Source of the DNA: Actinomyces sp. zg-332
GTDB taxonomy: Bacteria; Actinomycetota; Actinomycetes; Actinomycetales; Actinomycetaceae
Length of the DNA: 64,000 nucleotides
Direction: 5' to 3'
Assembly: GCF_011751945.2 (NCBI RefSeq)
Contig: NZ_CP064951.1
Location: 930,001-994,000, forward strand
Below, one piece after another: positions 1 to 10,182 of this stretch. The position numbers were made by a program, and so were the translations under genes. Numbering within the stretch: the first letter of the stretch is position 1; every line of letters starts with the position of its first letter. The notes beneath the pieces were generated by a model. That model did not search any database, was not told where the DNA came from, and saw only the letters and a list, made by a program, of their open reading frames with translations.

Positions 1-1120
1 TGGCTTGTAGTTTTCTTCACAAATCTTGCAATCAATAAGCTTTAAAGTCTCAATATTTGCTTCACATTCTTTTATATAGAGATGTTTTTCTTCCGCATTA
101 TCAAATGCTTCTAAAGGTTCATTCATTTCTTCTATGAGTTCTTCTTTAGCTTCATTTATTGTCTGTGCTATTTAACTTTATATTCTTCTTTTCTACCTAA
201 AACCCACAAACTATACCACAAAAAAACTGTGTTCCCAGCTGGTCAAAGCATAGCCATCATCTTTTGTCTTTTCTAAAAATACATCATATTCTTCCAGCTC
301 AAAATATAAGTCTGTTATTTCATAGCTTTCGATCTCATCATTCGTATAAACTTTATATTTATCATCTATTCCTGCCTTAACTTGTTTTAAATATAAGTAA
401 GATTTTTCTTTATTTCCTAATTTTAAATACGTGTATGCTAATGCGAGCAGTAGGTTCATTCTATTGGGATATTTTATAAGCAAGTTTTCAACCTGTTCTT
501 TACCCTGTATAAAATCTTAACTCATACAAAACGAAACTGCATAAGAGTACTCATACTTATATGCCTTCTAGTTCTACAGCCTTTTTAAGATAATTTTTAG
601 CTCTTTCGAAATACAGTTTAGCTTTTTGGAAATCATGGCCTTGTCTAAGGACTTCCCCACCTCTAAAATCATTTTGCCATCTTATAAACTCAAGATAAGC
701 TTTTCCATAATAGCTTTCAGGTAAAGCCTTACCAGTACCAATAGCTATATCAAGCCATCTATCTACATCATCTAAAAGATATTCTTCACGAAAGTACACA
801 GCAATATTGCTAGCAAGCTGAGCTATTTAAGTATTTGTCATTTGTAACTTATATTTGTCATAGAAACTTTCAAGGATTCTTATTGATTTTTCAGCACTTC
901 TTTCGATTTCAAACTTTACAGAAGCAAGTGTAGATATAGCAGAAACGTTTATAGGGTTTTCTTCTAGAGTGTGTATCAGAAAAACTTCCAACTCTTTTAG
1001 TGTTTTAACTAGTTCTTCTCATGCCTTATGCATTTCTTCGCGTGAGGTTTGGAAATAATTATTCTCACGAAGATAGCTGATTTTATTTACTAACACATCT
1101 AGTTCTTTTTCTTTAGACAT
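1..1120 (-). pseudogene. decayed TPR-like helical-repeat protein gene
   Basis: Reading the minus strand from an ATG at 1120 gives a helix-rich, Lys/Glu-rich sequence interrupted by in-frame TGA (1019-1021) and TAA (827-829) and ending at TAA (557-559). The similarity to tetratricopeptide proteins continues in another frame from about 507 to 211 (for example ALAYTYLKLGNKEKSYLYLK, a TPR-like helix pair), and coding-like sequence resumes at 171 after several stops. At least two in-frame stops and two frame changes separate the pieces, so no full-length protein can be made. TGA and two TAA stops could each derive from CGA or CAA by a single C-to-T change. The function of the intact ancestor is unknown. 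The 5' part lies inside the window; the 3' end runs off the left edge. Confidence 0.6.
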
Positions 1121-1456
1121 ACTTATTCCCATTATGAAAGCTTGCTCAATTGTTGATTTTATTAGCGTCTCATAACTACTTGGTCAGCATATATCTTACT
1201 ATTTATGTACCGTATCATAAAATCAACTTTTACCTATTGCACATCAAGTTTCTGTCTTTAAGCTATATTAGTACCAATATGTACAAGCCATTATCTGGTA
1301 AATAAATAATTTTTACTACTTAAGAGTATCTTTACATATTATTTTAATAATCAATTCTAAGCTACGTATTTTCCTACTTTATTTCTCTATCAAAAACAAT
1401 AATAATGAACTATTTTTAGGAAACTTACACCACAATTACTATCTAAACACGTTTAT
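1121..1456. other. AT-rich intergenic stretch, nothing recognised
   Basis: This stretch lies between the decayed TPR gene and the small membrane protein. I see no open frame with protein-like composition, no RNA gene and no convincing hairpin terminator. Any promoter of the decayed gene would be here but is not distinguishable. Confidence 0.5.
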
Positions 1457-1705
1457 TTACTTACTTAGGATAAAAAGACCCATACCGCTTATAACTAGCA
1501 CAATACCCATTATACCTAAAAATACACGATACCCTTTTTCTCCAAAAATAGACAAAATTATCCAAGGAATAGTTTTATTTCTACCACTTGGATTTTTTCT
1601 AACTACCCAGTCCCAGTCACGTATAGCTGCTATTAAAACAAGTATTCCAAAACCCATAAGTGGAAATTGGTAATAACTTTTTAATAATTCAGTTATTTTA
1701 TCCAT
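1457..1705 (-). CDS. small two-helix membrane protein, Imm17-like
   Basis: The 82-residue product has a short N-terminal segment, a hydrophobic helix (about 14-27, FPLMGFGILVLIAA), a central basic loop with the motif RDWDWVV followed by WIILSIFGEKGYR, and a second hydrophobic helix (about 60-80). This two-helix layout with a W-x-W loop resembles the Imm17 family of immunity proteins as I remember it; that assignment is from memory and could be wrong. Nothing resembling a toxin is next to it, only the decayed TPR gene, so it may be the remnant of a polymorphic-toxin immunity cluster. It stands alone, with empty DNA on both sides. Confidence 0.6.
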   Translation of the reverse strand: MDKITELLKSYYQFPLMGFGILVLIAAIRDWDWVVRKNPSGRNKTIPWIILSIFGEKGYRVFLGIMGIVLVISGMGLFILSK

Positions 1706-2165
1706 AATTTATTTCTCTATACTAACATCGTTGTTTCACTATATAAGTTATAAATTGTATTCAAAGTTTATACAGTTTTACTAAGCCCAAGTATATTTGA
1801 ATAAACAAACTTTTACAAAACTTAAAAAACATTCTAAATACTTTGCTAATCACTTTGTAAGCTAAATGTTACTCCCTGTCTAACCGTTCAAACTATAAAT
1901 TTATGAGTTTGTCACTCATATGCTTTTCAAAATATCTATATATTTGACTCAGCAAAACTCTGCGATAGTATTTACACTTTTCATATTTAATATTTTTATT
2001 TAAATCTAGATATATACTATTCTCTTTCTATCCCCTATTGTTCGCTTCCTAATTTTCATTATTATTTATAATTGCTTAATCGTAGTTATGTAGTAAAGTT
2101 TCTCAAAATCTAAAGTACGTTATACAAGTTCAGCAACTTCCAGTAGGAAAAGCCATTAAACAAAG
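1706..2165. other. AT-rich intergenic stretch, nothing recognised
   Basis: About 460 bases between the small membrane protein and the pyrG terminator. No reading frame looks protein-like on either strand, and I see no RNA gene. It may be eroded sequence continuous with the decay to its left. Confidence 0.5.
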
Positions 2166-2192
2166 AAAAAAGGACGGGAACCCGTCCTTTTT
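2166..2192 (-). terminator. intrinsic terminator of the pyrG operon
   Basis: A perfect 7-bp GC-rich stem (GGACGGG / CCCGTCC) with a 2-nt loop is flanked by A and T runs. It lies about 30 bases beyond the pyrG stop codon and is nearly symmetric, so it could act on both strands. Confidence 0.9.
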
Positions 2193-2222
2193 CTCACATA
2201 AAGTTTCAGCAAAACTCAAGAA

Positions 2223-3995
<1,773 letters not shown>

Positions 3996-4009
3996 TTACA
4001 CACCTACTT

Positions 4010-5143
4010 TTACAAATCCCAATAAAGTTTTTGCCAAAATAAAGCTATATCGCATCTATCTTTCCAAGTATGGGCTATTTTTCGTCCAGATTCGCTATAT
4101 TTACTCCACATTTGAGTATCATTTAGTAAAATTCTCAGTGATAATCCCATATTTTGCCAGTCACCTACATTGCATAAAATACCACCCTTTAAATCGGTAG
4201 TAGCATCGTATACTAAATCAGGAATTCCTCCACCAAAAGTAGAAATAATAGGTAGACCAGTTGCCATCGCTTCTTGCAAGACTAAAGGACACCCTTCCCA
4301 TTTAGAAGTTAGCAGCATAACATCAGCAGCCCTCAAGAATACATCTACGTCTTCACGTCTACCAGCAAAAAATACTTTATTACCTGTATCTAAGTCTTTT
4401 AGCTCTTTCAAAATAGAGTCATCACCATCACCAATTACCACAAAGTTAGCGTCAATATCAGTATTTGCAATACGCACAATATCATCTATTGCCTTTTGTG
4501 GCGCTATTCTACACACACTCAAAATTAAAGGTTTGGAAACATCAAAATATTGTTTATCTTCTTCGCTGAAACTTTCAACTAGTTCAGCAAAATTCTTGTG
4601 ACGTTCATCAAGGGAAAAATCTTTTTCTCCCAATAGTTGTGTAACCCTCGGAGCAAAAATCGGCGCTATAAAAGTATTTTTAGCTCCATATTTTTCAGCC
4701 TCTTCAACCAAATCAGAGGAAACAGCTGACATAATATTAGCGTGTTTAGCAACAATAGAGCGTGTAAAACGTGAAACAATTTCTTTTACTCCACTCAAAA
4801 TAATTTTATTGTGCAAAGTTACGACTATTTTATATCTATCAGTTTTACGACAAGCCCATAAAACGAAAAAAGCAGCCTGATTACCATGTACATGAACAAT
4901 ATCACTTAAAGCAACATAGTGTCGGAAAGTTTTCATTGCTCTTATGAAAGAAGTTATTTTTTTAATAGAAAAGCCCAAACTAGGCCAAACAGTAGTGCAG
5001 TTTTTTATTTTAAAAGTTTTAGCAACTTCCTCAGGACATAGTATATGTACTTGCTCTCCAACTTTATCAAGATCTTCACTCAAAGATTTAACATGAGAAC
5101 CAATACCACCTGTTGTATGACCTACTATTTGTAAAACTTTCAT
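4010..5143 (-). CDS. GT4-family glycosyltransferase
   Basis: A 377-residue GT-B fold retaining glycosyltransferase. The N-terminus carries the glycine-rich acceptor-side loop TTGGIGSHVKSLSEDL. The C-terminal donor-binding half has GDGDDSILKELKDL, VFFAGRREDV and the E-x7-E type motif EGCPLVLQEAMATGLPI. Length and motifs fit Glycosyltransferase family 4 (PimA/WecG-like groups), but the sugar donor and acceptor cannot be told from sequence. It sits 35 bases downstream of murJ and upstream of pyrG. Together with murJ and the MraY-like gene it suggests a role in a wall or surface polymer, which is inference. Confidence 0.88.
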   Translation of the reverse strand: MKVLQIVGHTTGGIGSHVKSLSEDLDKVGEQVHILCPEEVAKTFKIKNCTTVWPSLGFSIKKITSFIRAMKTFRHYVALSDIVHVHGNQAAFFVLWACRKTDRYKIVVTLHNKIILSGVKEIVSRFTRSIVAKHANIMSAVSSDLVEEAEKYGAKNTFIAPIFAPRVTQLLGEKDFSLDERHKNFAELVESFSEEDKQYFDVSKPLILSVCRIAPQKAIDDIVRIANTDIDANFVVIGDGDDSILKELKDLDTGNKVFFAGRREDVDVFLRAADVMLLTSKWEGCPLVLQEAMATGLPIISTFGGGIPDLVYDATTDLKGGILCNVGDWQNMGLSLRILLNDTQMWSKYSESGRKIAHTWKDRCDIALFWQKLYWDL

Positions 5144-5178
5144 AACTTACTACCTAACATCTTATATCATCTACTATA

Positions 5179-6975
5179 TTACTTATTTGTCCATTTTGAA
5201 GGCTTATAAAAGTTACTTCCTAGTACAAAAATACTTGGTAAAACTACCAGCAATAATACCAAAGCACTAGTAAAAGCATTCAATAAAGAACTTATAACGT
5301 CACTACCTGTAAATATGGTAGAACTTACGTATAAAGCTAATACAGTGCCTACAGCAAAGAAAGGAAAAACCTTTATAACATTCTTCATAACACTAAATAA
5401 AATATTCACTTCAATTTCTTTGCTAAGGTTTATTAACAACATTATACCTGCAATTGACATACCTATGCTTTGACCAATACCTAAAGCAAGCAAAGTATTT
5501 ACAGAATCACCGCCATAAGGTGCAAACAAATGTACAAAAATTATTTGTGCAACAATTACACTTACCCATCCTATTACCGTACTTATTAGGGCTTTAGTAG
5601 GTGACTTTATGGCATATAAACACCTTGAAATATGAAATATTAAAGCAAAACCAACTAGCCCAGGTGACATATATATTAGCGATAATCCCATACCATCTAC
5701 AGGAGTAAGCTTTTGAAATACCCCCTCTATACCACGTGAAGTTACCATCAGACCAGTCATACCTAGAACAGACAAAAATACAAGCAAGTTAGTTGATCCT
5801 ACACAAATATTAGCAAAAGAATGCTTATCGTTATTAGCAGCATATTCGCTTATATAGGGGAAAACAGCTGTAGCAATAGGCACAGCTAGAATAGCATAAG
5901 GTAAAACATATACTGCTTGAGTGTACTGGAAAATATTCAAAGTTCCAATTTCCCCACCACTTTTAGCTAAAAACAGCGTTGTAAAAACACTAGCTTGCTG
6001 AGCAATAAGCGCACCAATTCCAGCAAATCCCAAAGCAAAAGCGTGCTTTACCATAACAGAATCAAGCTTAAATGTCAGTGTGAAGCGAACTCCTAACTTA
6101 TATATAGGAATAATTAAAGGCATACTCAACATGAATACACCTAAAGTTGTGCCCCATCCTAATAAGTAGATATACACAGAAGAAATGTCTTTAGGATTAG
6201 TAATATTTGCAGTAAAATACCCAAAAAGATAATAGGTAGTGATAACTACGAATGAAGATAAAATTGGCATTAAAACAGGCCATAAGAACTTTTTATAAGA
6301 CTGCAAAATCCCCGTAAAAATAACTCCGATACCGTAAAAAGGAATCTGTACAGCAAAAATTTTCAAGAACAACACAGTAAGAGCAGATTGCATTTCTTGA
6401 TCGCTACCTTTAGATACAGGTAAAAGGGAATTTACGAATTCAGCTCCAAAAAATAACGCTAAAGCAATAGGAACAAGCAATGCTAATGTCCAGCATAGTA
6501 AAGCAGAAGAAATTCTGTTTACTTCACCATGCATTTTTTTTGAAATAGGAATAGCTAATAGCGGAATGGTAATACCAGCTAAAGCCCCGCCTGCAACAAC
6601 TTCAAATAATACGTTAGGAATTTGGTTAGCACTGGCATAAGCATCGGCAACACTACCAGTACCAACATATGAAGCCTGAGCAATCCATCTTAGAAAACCA
6701 ATTACTCGAGATAGAATTGTAAGAAAAGTTATTATTCCAATAGCTCCAAGTAAGCCTTTTACAGCATTTCCTTTTATCTGCTTGGATAATTGCTCACTAC
6801 CCTTTACATCGTCTGTACTATGCAATGAGCTTTCAGATTCTAAAACATTACTGCTTGAAGAACCTTTGTTTTTCTGAGGATGAGAGGTGCTAGAGCTAGG
6901 ACAAGTACCTAAGGCATCACTATCAGCAGAGTCTTTTGAGTTATCCATATTTGAAATTTGCATTTTTTCATTCAT
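5179..6975 (-). CDS. murJ: MurJ/MviN-family lipid II flippase
   Basis: A polytopic membrane protein of the MOP superfamily that in its family moves lipid-linked peptidoglycan precursors across the membrane. After about 75 Ser/Asp-rich cytosolic residues it has roughly fourteen hydrophobic segments, with family-like stretches such as RVIGFLRWIAQASYVGTG, ANQIPNVLFEVVAGGALAG and QTA-like loops. There is no C-terminal pseudokinase domain as in mycobacterial MviN. The longest frame opens at 6996, but the ATG at 6975 (MNEKMQ) overlaps the stop of the preceding gene by 8 bases (ATGAATGA), which points to translational coupling, so I use it. Whether it is the essential MurJ or a paralogue serving another lipid-linked glycan is open, since it is next to a MraY-like gene and a glycosyltransferase. 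Confidence 0.9.
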   Translation of the reverse strand: MNEKMQISNMDNSKDSADSDALGTCPSSSTSHPQKNKGSSSSNVLESESSLHSTDDVKGSEQLSKQIKGNAVKGLLGAIGIITFLTILSRVIGFLRWIAQASYVGTGSVADAYASANQIPNVLFEVVAGGALAGITIPLLAIPISKKMHGEVNRISSALLCWTLALLVPIALALFFGAEFVNSLLPVSKGSDQEMQSALTVLFLKIFAVQIPFYGIGVIFTGILQSYKKFLWPVLMPILSSFVVITTYYLFGYFTANITNPKDISSVYIYLLGWGTTLGVFMLSMPLIIPIYKLGVRFTLTFKLDSVMVKHAFALGFAGIGALIAQQASVFTTLFLAKSGGEIGTLNIFQYTQAVYVLPYAILAVPIATAVFPYISEYAANNDKHSFANICVGSTNLLVFLSVLGMTGLMVTSRGIEGVFQKLTPVDGMGLSLIYMSPGLVGFALIFHISRCLYAIKSPTKALISTVIGWVSVIVAQIIFVHLFAPYGGDSVNTLLALGIGQSIGMSIAGIMLLINLSKEIEVNILFSVMKNVIKVFPFFAVGTVLALYVSSTIFTGSDVISSLLNAFTSALVLLLVVLPSIFVLGSNFYKPSKWTNK

Positions 6976-7873
6976 GGATACGTCCCATATCATCAAATTT
7001 TTTCAATACTTTATTAGAAGATATGATTTTAGAAAAACTAACTTTTTCACTAAGTAAATTCAAAGCAAGCACACCTAGTGCAACGAGCGATTTTATTCCA
7101 CGTTTATTAACACTTGCAATTGCAACACCAACACTACTACCTAAAGCATTAGCACCAGTATCACCTAACATTGTTTTTTCAGACAAATCTGATGGCAAAG
7201 ATGACGATATTGTACATAAGTTACTTATAGCTATATTTCTTGTATTACGATTAGAAAACAACAAACTAGCATTCATAAGAGCTGAAAACTTCAAACAACG
7301 TCCGGGACGTAAATCTAATAAGTTATGCAAATTAGCAGTGGAAGCAATTATTCCAGCATTTAGTAGATAATCGTAAACGTAGACTAAGTTATCTTTTTTC
7401 TTATTATGAGTGTGAGTTTTATTAGTTAGTATGAAAGAAGCTATACATGAGGCTGATGAGATACCTACAATTTTTAGCACACCTGTGGTTACTCTCCCCT
7501 TAGATAATGCAGCAAGGTGTCCTTTGAAACCTTTTATTTTCGTATCCCCCTCGCTCTTGCCATTATCTAAATCATCGATTAATCCAGATACTGTACTCAT
7601 AGAAGTAGCAACGAGCATTGCTTTAGAGGCTTTGCGGTTATATATTCTAAATATTGGTAAAGCATTTATAACTAAGTTAGTACCAGTAACTATACCACCA
7701 TATAAATTAACGTCACGATTTGCATAGTTTTTACGAATAAATTTACTAGTTTTAGTTTTAGGAATTATTATAGTTTCCAACGCTTTATGCGTAAGTGTAG
7801 TGGTGAGACTAGAAAATAAAAAAGATTTCAAAAATCCATTAGGTTTATTTTTTCTTTTATGTTTCTTAGCCAT
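6968..7873 (-). CDS. MraY/WecA-like glycosyl-1-phosphate transferase
   Basis: About 301 residues, hydrophobic in several segments, with motifs of the polyprenyl-phosphate sugar-1-phosphate transferase family in the right order: an Asp pair in GLIDDLDNGK, then KGFKGHLAAL, the loop NLLDLRPGR, and MLGDTGANALGS (compare the G-D-x-G motif of MraY). It is shorter than classical MraY and the membrane helices are weaker. The ATG at 7873 (MAKKHKRKN) is preceded by AGAGGT at good spacing and is preferred to the ATG at 7894. The stop overlaps the murJ start. Family proteins attach a sugar phosphate to undecaprenyl phosphate; the substrate here is unknown. Proteins of this type near steAB/murJ occur in other Actinobacteria as far as I recall. 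Confidence 0.75.
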   Translation of the reverse strand: MAKKHKRKNKPNGFLKSFLFSSLTTTLTHKALETIIIPKTKTSKFIRKNYANRDVNLYGGIVTGTNLVINALPIFRIYNRKASKAMLVATSMSTVSGLIDDLDNGKSEGDTKIKGFKGHLAALSKGRVTTGVLKIVGISSASCIASFILTNKTHTHNKKKDNLVYVYDYLLNAGIIASTANLHNLLDLRPGRCLKFSALMNASLLFSNRNTRNIAISNLCTISSSLPSDLSEKTMLGDTGANALGSSVGVAIASVNKRGIKSLVALGVLALNLLSEKVSFSKIISSNKVLKKFDDMGRIHE

Positions 7874-7948
7874 TTCATACCTCTTGCCATGCATTACAAG
7901 TAATTATACTTACTTCAAGAAATTATATTCTATATTATAGTGCAAATA

Positions 7949-7984
7949 AAAATGCTCTCTCGATAAAACTCGAAAGAGCATTTA
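7949..7984 (-). terminator. intrinsic terminator after steB/mctB
   Basis: A long inverted repeat (AAATGCTCT..CGA / TCG..AGAGCATTT with one mismatch) around a short loop. On the minus strand it is followed by a T-rich run. It lies 29 bases beyond the stop of the mctB-like gene and separates it from the MraY-like gene. Confidence 0.85.
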
Positions 7985-8012
7985 AAATATGAGGAATATA
8001 TTATTTTTTATA

Positions 8013-8957
8013 TTAATGCTTCACTTTTTTCGGAACTACTATGTCTGATCCTGATTGGACACCATAGTTTTCTTTTGTTCCATTTATAGCATTAGATAGT
8101 GCGATAGGTAGACTTGTAGAACCAATAACTGTTCCGACACTATCTACAGTTGATATCTTTTCCTTGGCTCTAAGCTTTGTCAAGAAATCAGTATCATCAA
8201 CAGCGTCACTAAATACTGTTCCACCCTTAGGTGCTTGAACTAGAACTTTTGAAAAATCAGTATCAAATGAAAGCAAAGACTCTAAATCATCGTTTGAAAT
8301 AGAAATTTTCTTACCTAAAACATCGCGCTGATTTTCAAAGTTCTTTGGACCTAACACGACAATAGCATCAGCTGGTTCAGAAACTTCTGACATTTCTAGC
8401 ATTGGATGAGATGAATCAACTAGTAAGTTCAAAAGCAAGCTGTTGTTTTCTTCCTTAGAAGTCAAAATCTGTAGTAGTGCTTTAGCAAATACTGAGTCCA
8501 CACTAGCATCATGCTCAGGCTTTTCTTTCAAATATTGAGTTAACTGACCTGACAAACTTGTGCGGAATGGACGCTGTTTAGCAACAGTCCACTCTTTTTT
8601 AACTTTTGCCTTAGTAACTACTTTAGCACCAGCTTTTGAAAGGTTTTCTACAGCAAGATCGATGTCTTCATCTGCAGCGTATGGCAAAGCCACAACAGCG
8701 ACTTTCACATCAGACAAAGTGTTTGGCAAAATGTCCTCAGCCATAGCACTAATATATGCGTTACGATTCTTCACATCAATTTGTGAGTTCTCTAGTTGTT
8801 TACGAGTAGCATCACGATCTGAACGTATGGAATCAACCTGTACTGATAAAGTGTCACCTAGCGGTGTACGTAAAGGCCCAGCCCCTAAAACAATACCTAC
8901 CGCAAGGGCTAAAAATACTGATACTAAAGAAACAATATGGTAACGAAAATCAATCAT
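8013..8957 (-). CDS. MctB/SteB-family membrane-anchored protein (DUF3186)
   Basis: A 314-residue protein starting MIDFRYHIVSLVSVFLALAV, a signature N-terminal membrane helix of the actinobacterial family that includes MctB (Rv1698, implicated in copper homeostasis) and Corynebacterium SteB (cell separation). After the helix comes a coiled-coil-like stretch (about 33-70) and an extracytoplasmic alpha/beta region. It lies 16 bases downstream of the steA-like gene, the same arrangement as steA-steB. The context with steA favours a cell-separation or envelope role over copper transport, but the sequence does not decide. Confidence 0.85.
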   Translation of the reverse strand: MIDFRYHIVSLVSVFLALAVGIVLGAGPLRTPLGDTLSVQVDSIRSDRDATRKQLENSQIDVKNRNAYISAMAEDILPNTLSDVKVAVVALPYAADEDIDLAVENLSKAGAKVVTKAKVKKEWTVAKQRPFRTSLSGQLTQYLKEKPEHDASVDSVFAKALLQILTSKEENNSLLLNLLVDSSHPMLEMSEVSEPADAIVVLGPKNFENQRDVLGKKISISNDDLESLLSFDTDFSKVLVQAPKGGTVFSDAVDDTDFLTKLRAKEKISTVDSVGTVIGSTSLPIALSNAINGTKENYGVQSGSDIVVPKKVKH

Positions 8958-8973
8958 TTTTATTCATTCTCTC

Positions 8974-10164
8974 TTACGTTGTAGGTACATGAGGAGCTAA
9001 ACCTACTACTCCCCTCAAAAAGTTAATAAAGTTGTCTAACCACGCACCGCCAATACCTAGTAATGCTTGCCCAAATGGTGTAAATACAATTGCGACCCCT
9101 AGTGCAAGCAAACCTGCGGCTACTAACAAGAATAGTTGTTTAGAAGATATTCTGGAACGATATAGCCTTGATACACCCTTAGCGTCAACCAGCTTAGATC
9201 CAACACGTAAACGAGTTAGGAATGTAGATGCCATTCCAGCACGGCCTTTATCCAGAAATTCAATCAAAGTGACATGAGTACCAACGGCTACAATTAGCTC
9301 AGCCCCATTTTCGTCACCTAAAAGCATTGCAATATCTTCAGAAGTACCTGTGGCTGGAAATACAACATAATCCACATCTAGTGCTTCGACTCGTTCAAGA
9401 CCAGGAGCTTTGCCATTGCGGTAAGCGTGCACAACAATTTCAGCCCCACAAGTCAGCGCTTTATCAGAAACAGAGTCCATATCTCCAACAATCATGTCAG
9501 GCTTTAACCCTGCTTCCAAGATTGCATCAGCACCACCATCTACACCAACCAAAATTGGCTTATATTCACGTATATATGGTCTAAGTGTAGCCAAGTCTTC
9601 TTTGTAGTTATATCCTCTAACTACAACAAGAACGTGCCTATCACGTAATTTAGTTTTAATTTGAGGAACACCGACACCATCTAATAACAAATCTTTTTCT
9701 CGACGCATATACTCCATTGTATTTGCTGCGAAAGCTTCAATCTGAGTTGATAGACCGGCACGTGCTTGTTCCATTGATTCTTCAATGCTTTCAGGAGTCT
9801 GTAGTACTCCAGCAGCTATCAACTTATCATCAGAGTAAATAGTATTGCCATCGATACGAACATACTGTCCCTCTGTAAGTTGCATAATATCAGGACCAAG
9901 ATCATCAATTAGAGGAATGCCTGCATCTAATAAAATCTGTGGACCAAGATTAGGATATCTGCCTGATATTGACTTTTTTACATTTAGGACTGCCAATGGC
10001 TTACATCTAACTAAAGCTTCAGCTGAAACACGATCTAAATCTACGTGGTTTATAACAGCTACTTCGCCGTTTTCAAGACGCTTAGTTAAGTTCTTCGTTC
10101 GTTCGTCTACACGCACACGCGTTTGGTTATTGAGCGTTGCTGTAGGTCGCTTTCTTCTAAACAC
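8974..10164 (-). CDS. steA: SteA-like cytokinetic ring protein
   Basis: Around 396 residues. The middle contains a thiamine-pyrophosphokinase-like nucleotide-binding fold with GVDGGADAILEAGLKPDMIV and GDMDSVSDKAL. One transmembrane helix lies near the C-terminus (LFLLVAAGLLALGVAIVF). This layout is that of SteA, which in Corynebacterium glutamicum is recruited to the division ring and acts with SteB in daughter-cell separation. The frame is open to GTG 10170, but AGGAA lies directly against that codon; the in-frame GTG at 10164 has a better 6-nt spacing. It sits between recN and the steB-like gene. Confidence 0.88.
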   Translation of the reverse strand: MFRRKRPTATLNNQTRVRVDERTKNLTKRLENGEVAVINHVDLDRVSAEALVRCKPLAVLNVKKSISGRYPNLGPQILLDAGIPLIDDLGPDIMQLTEGQYVRIDGNTIYSDDKLIAAGVLQTPESIEESMEQARAGLSTQIEAFAANTMEYMRREKDLLLDGVGVPQIKTKLRDRHVLVVVRGYNYKEDLATLRPYIREYKPILVGVDGGADAILEAGLKPDMIVGDMDSVSDKALTCGAEIVVHAYRNGKAPGLERVEALDVDYVVFPATGTSEDIAMLLGDENGAELIVAVGTHVTLIEFLDKGRAGMASTFLTRLRVGSKLVDAKGVSRLYRSRISSKQLFLLVAAGLLALGVAIVFTPFGQALLGIGGAWLDNFINFLRGVVGLAPHVPTT

Positions 10165-10182
10165 TTTCACTTCCTGAGATTC

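Noticed and set aside
827-1021. Possible stop-codon recoding (selenocysteine or suppressor) in the TPR-like gene
   Set aside because: Both TGA and TAA occur, together with frameshifts and further stops downstream, which points to decay. No SECIS-like hairpin is visible, and TGA is used as a normal stop elsewhere in the window.
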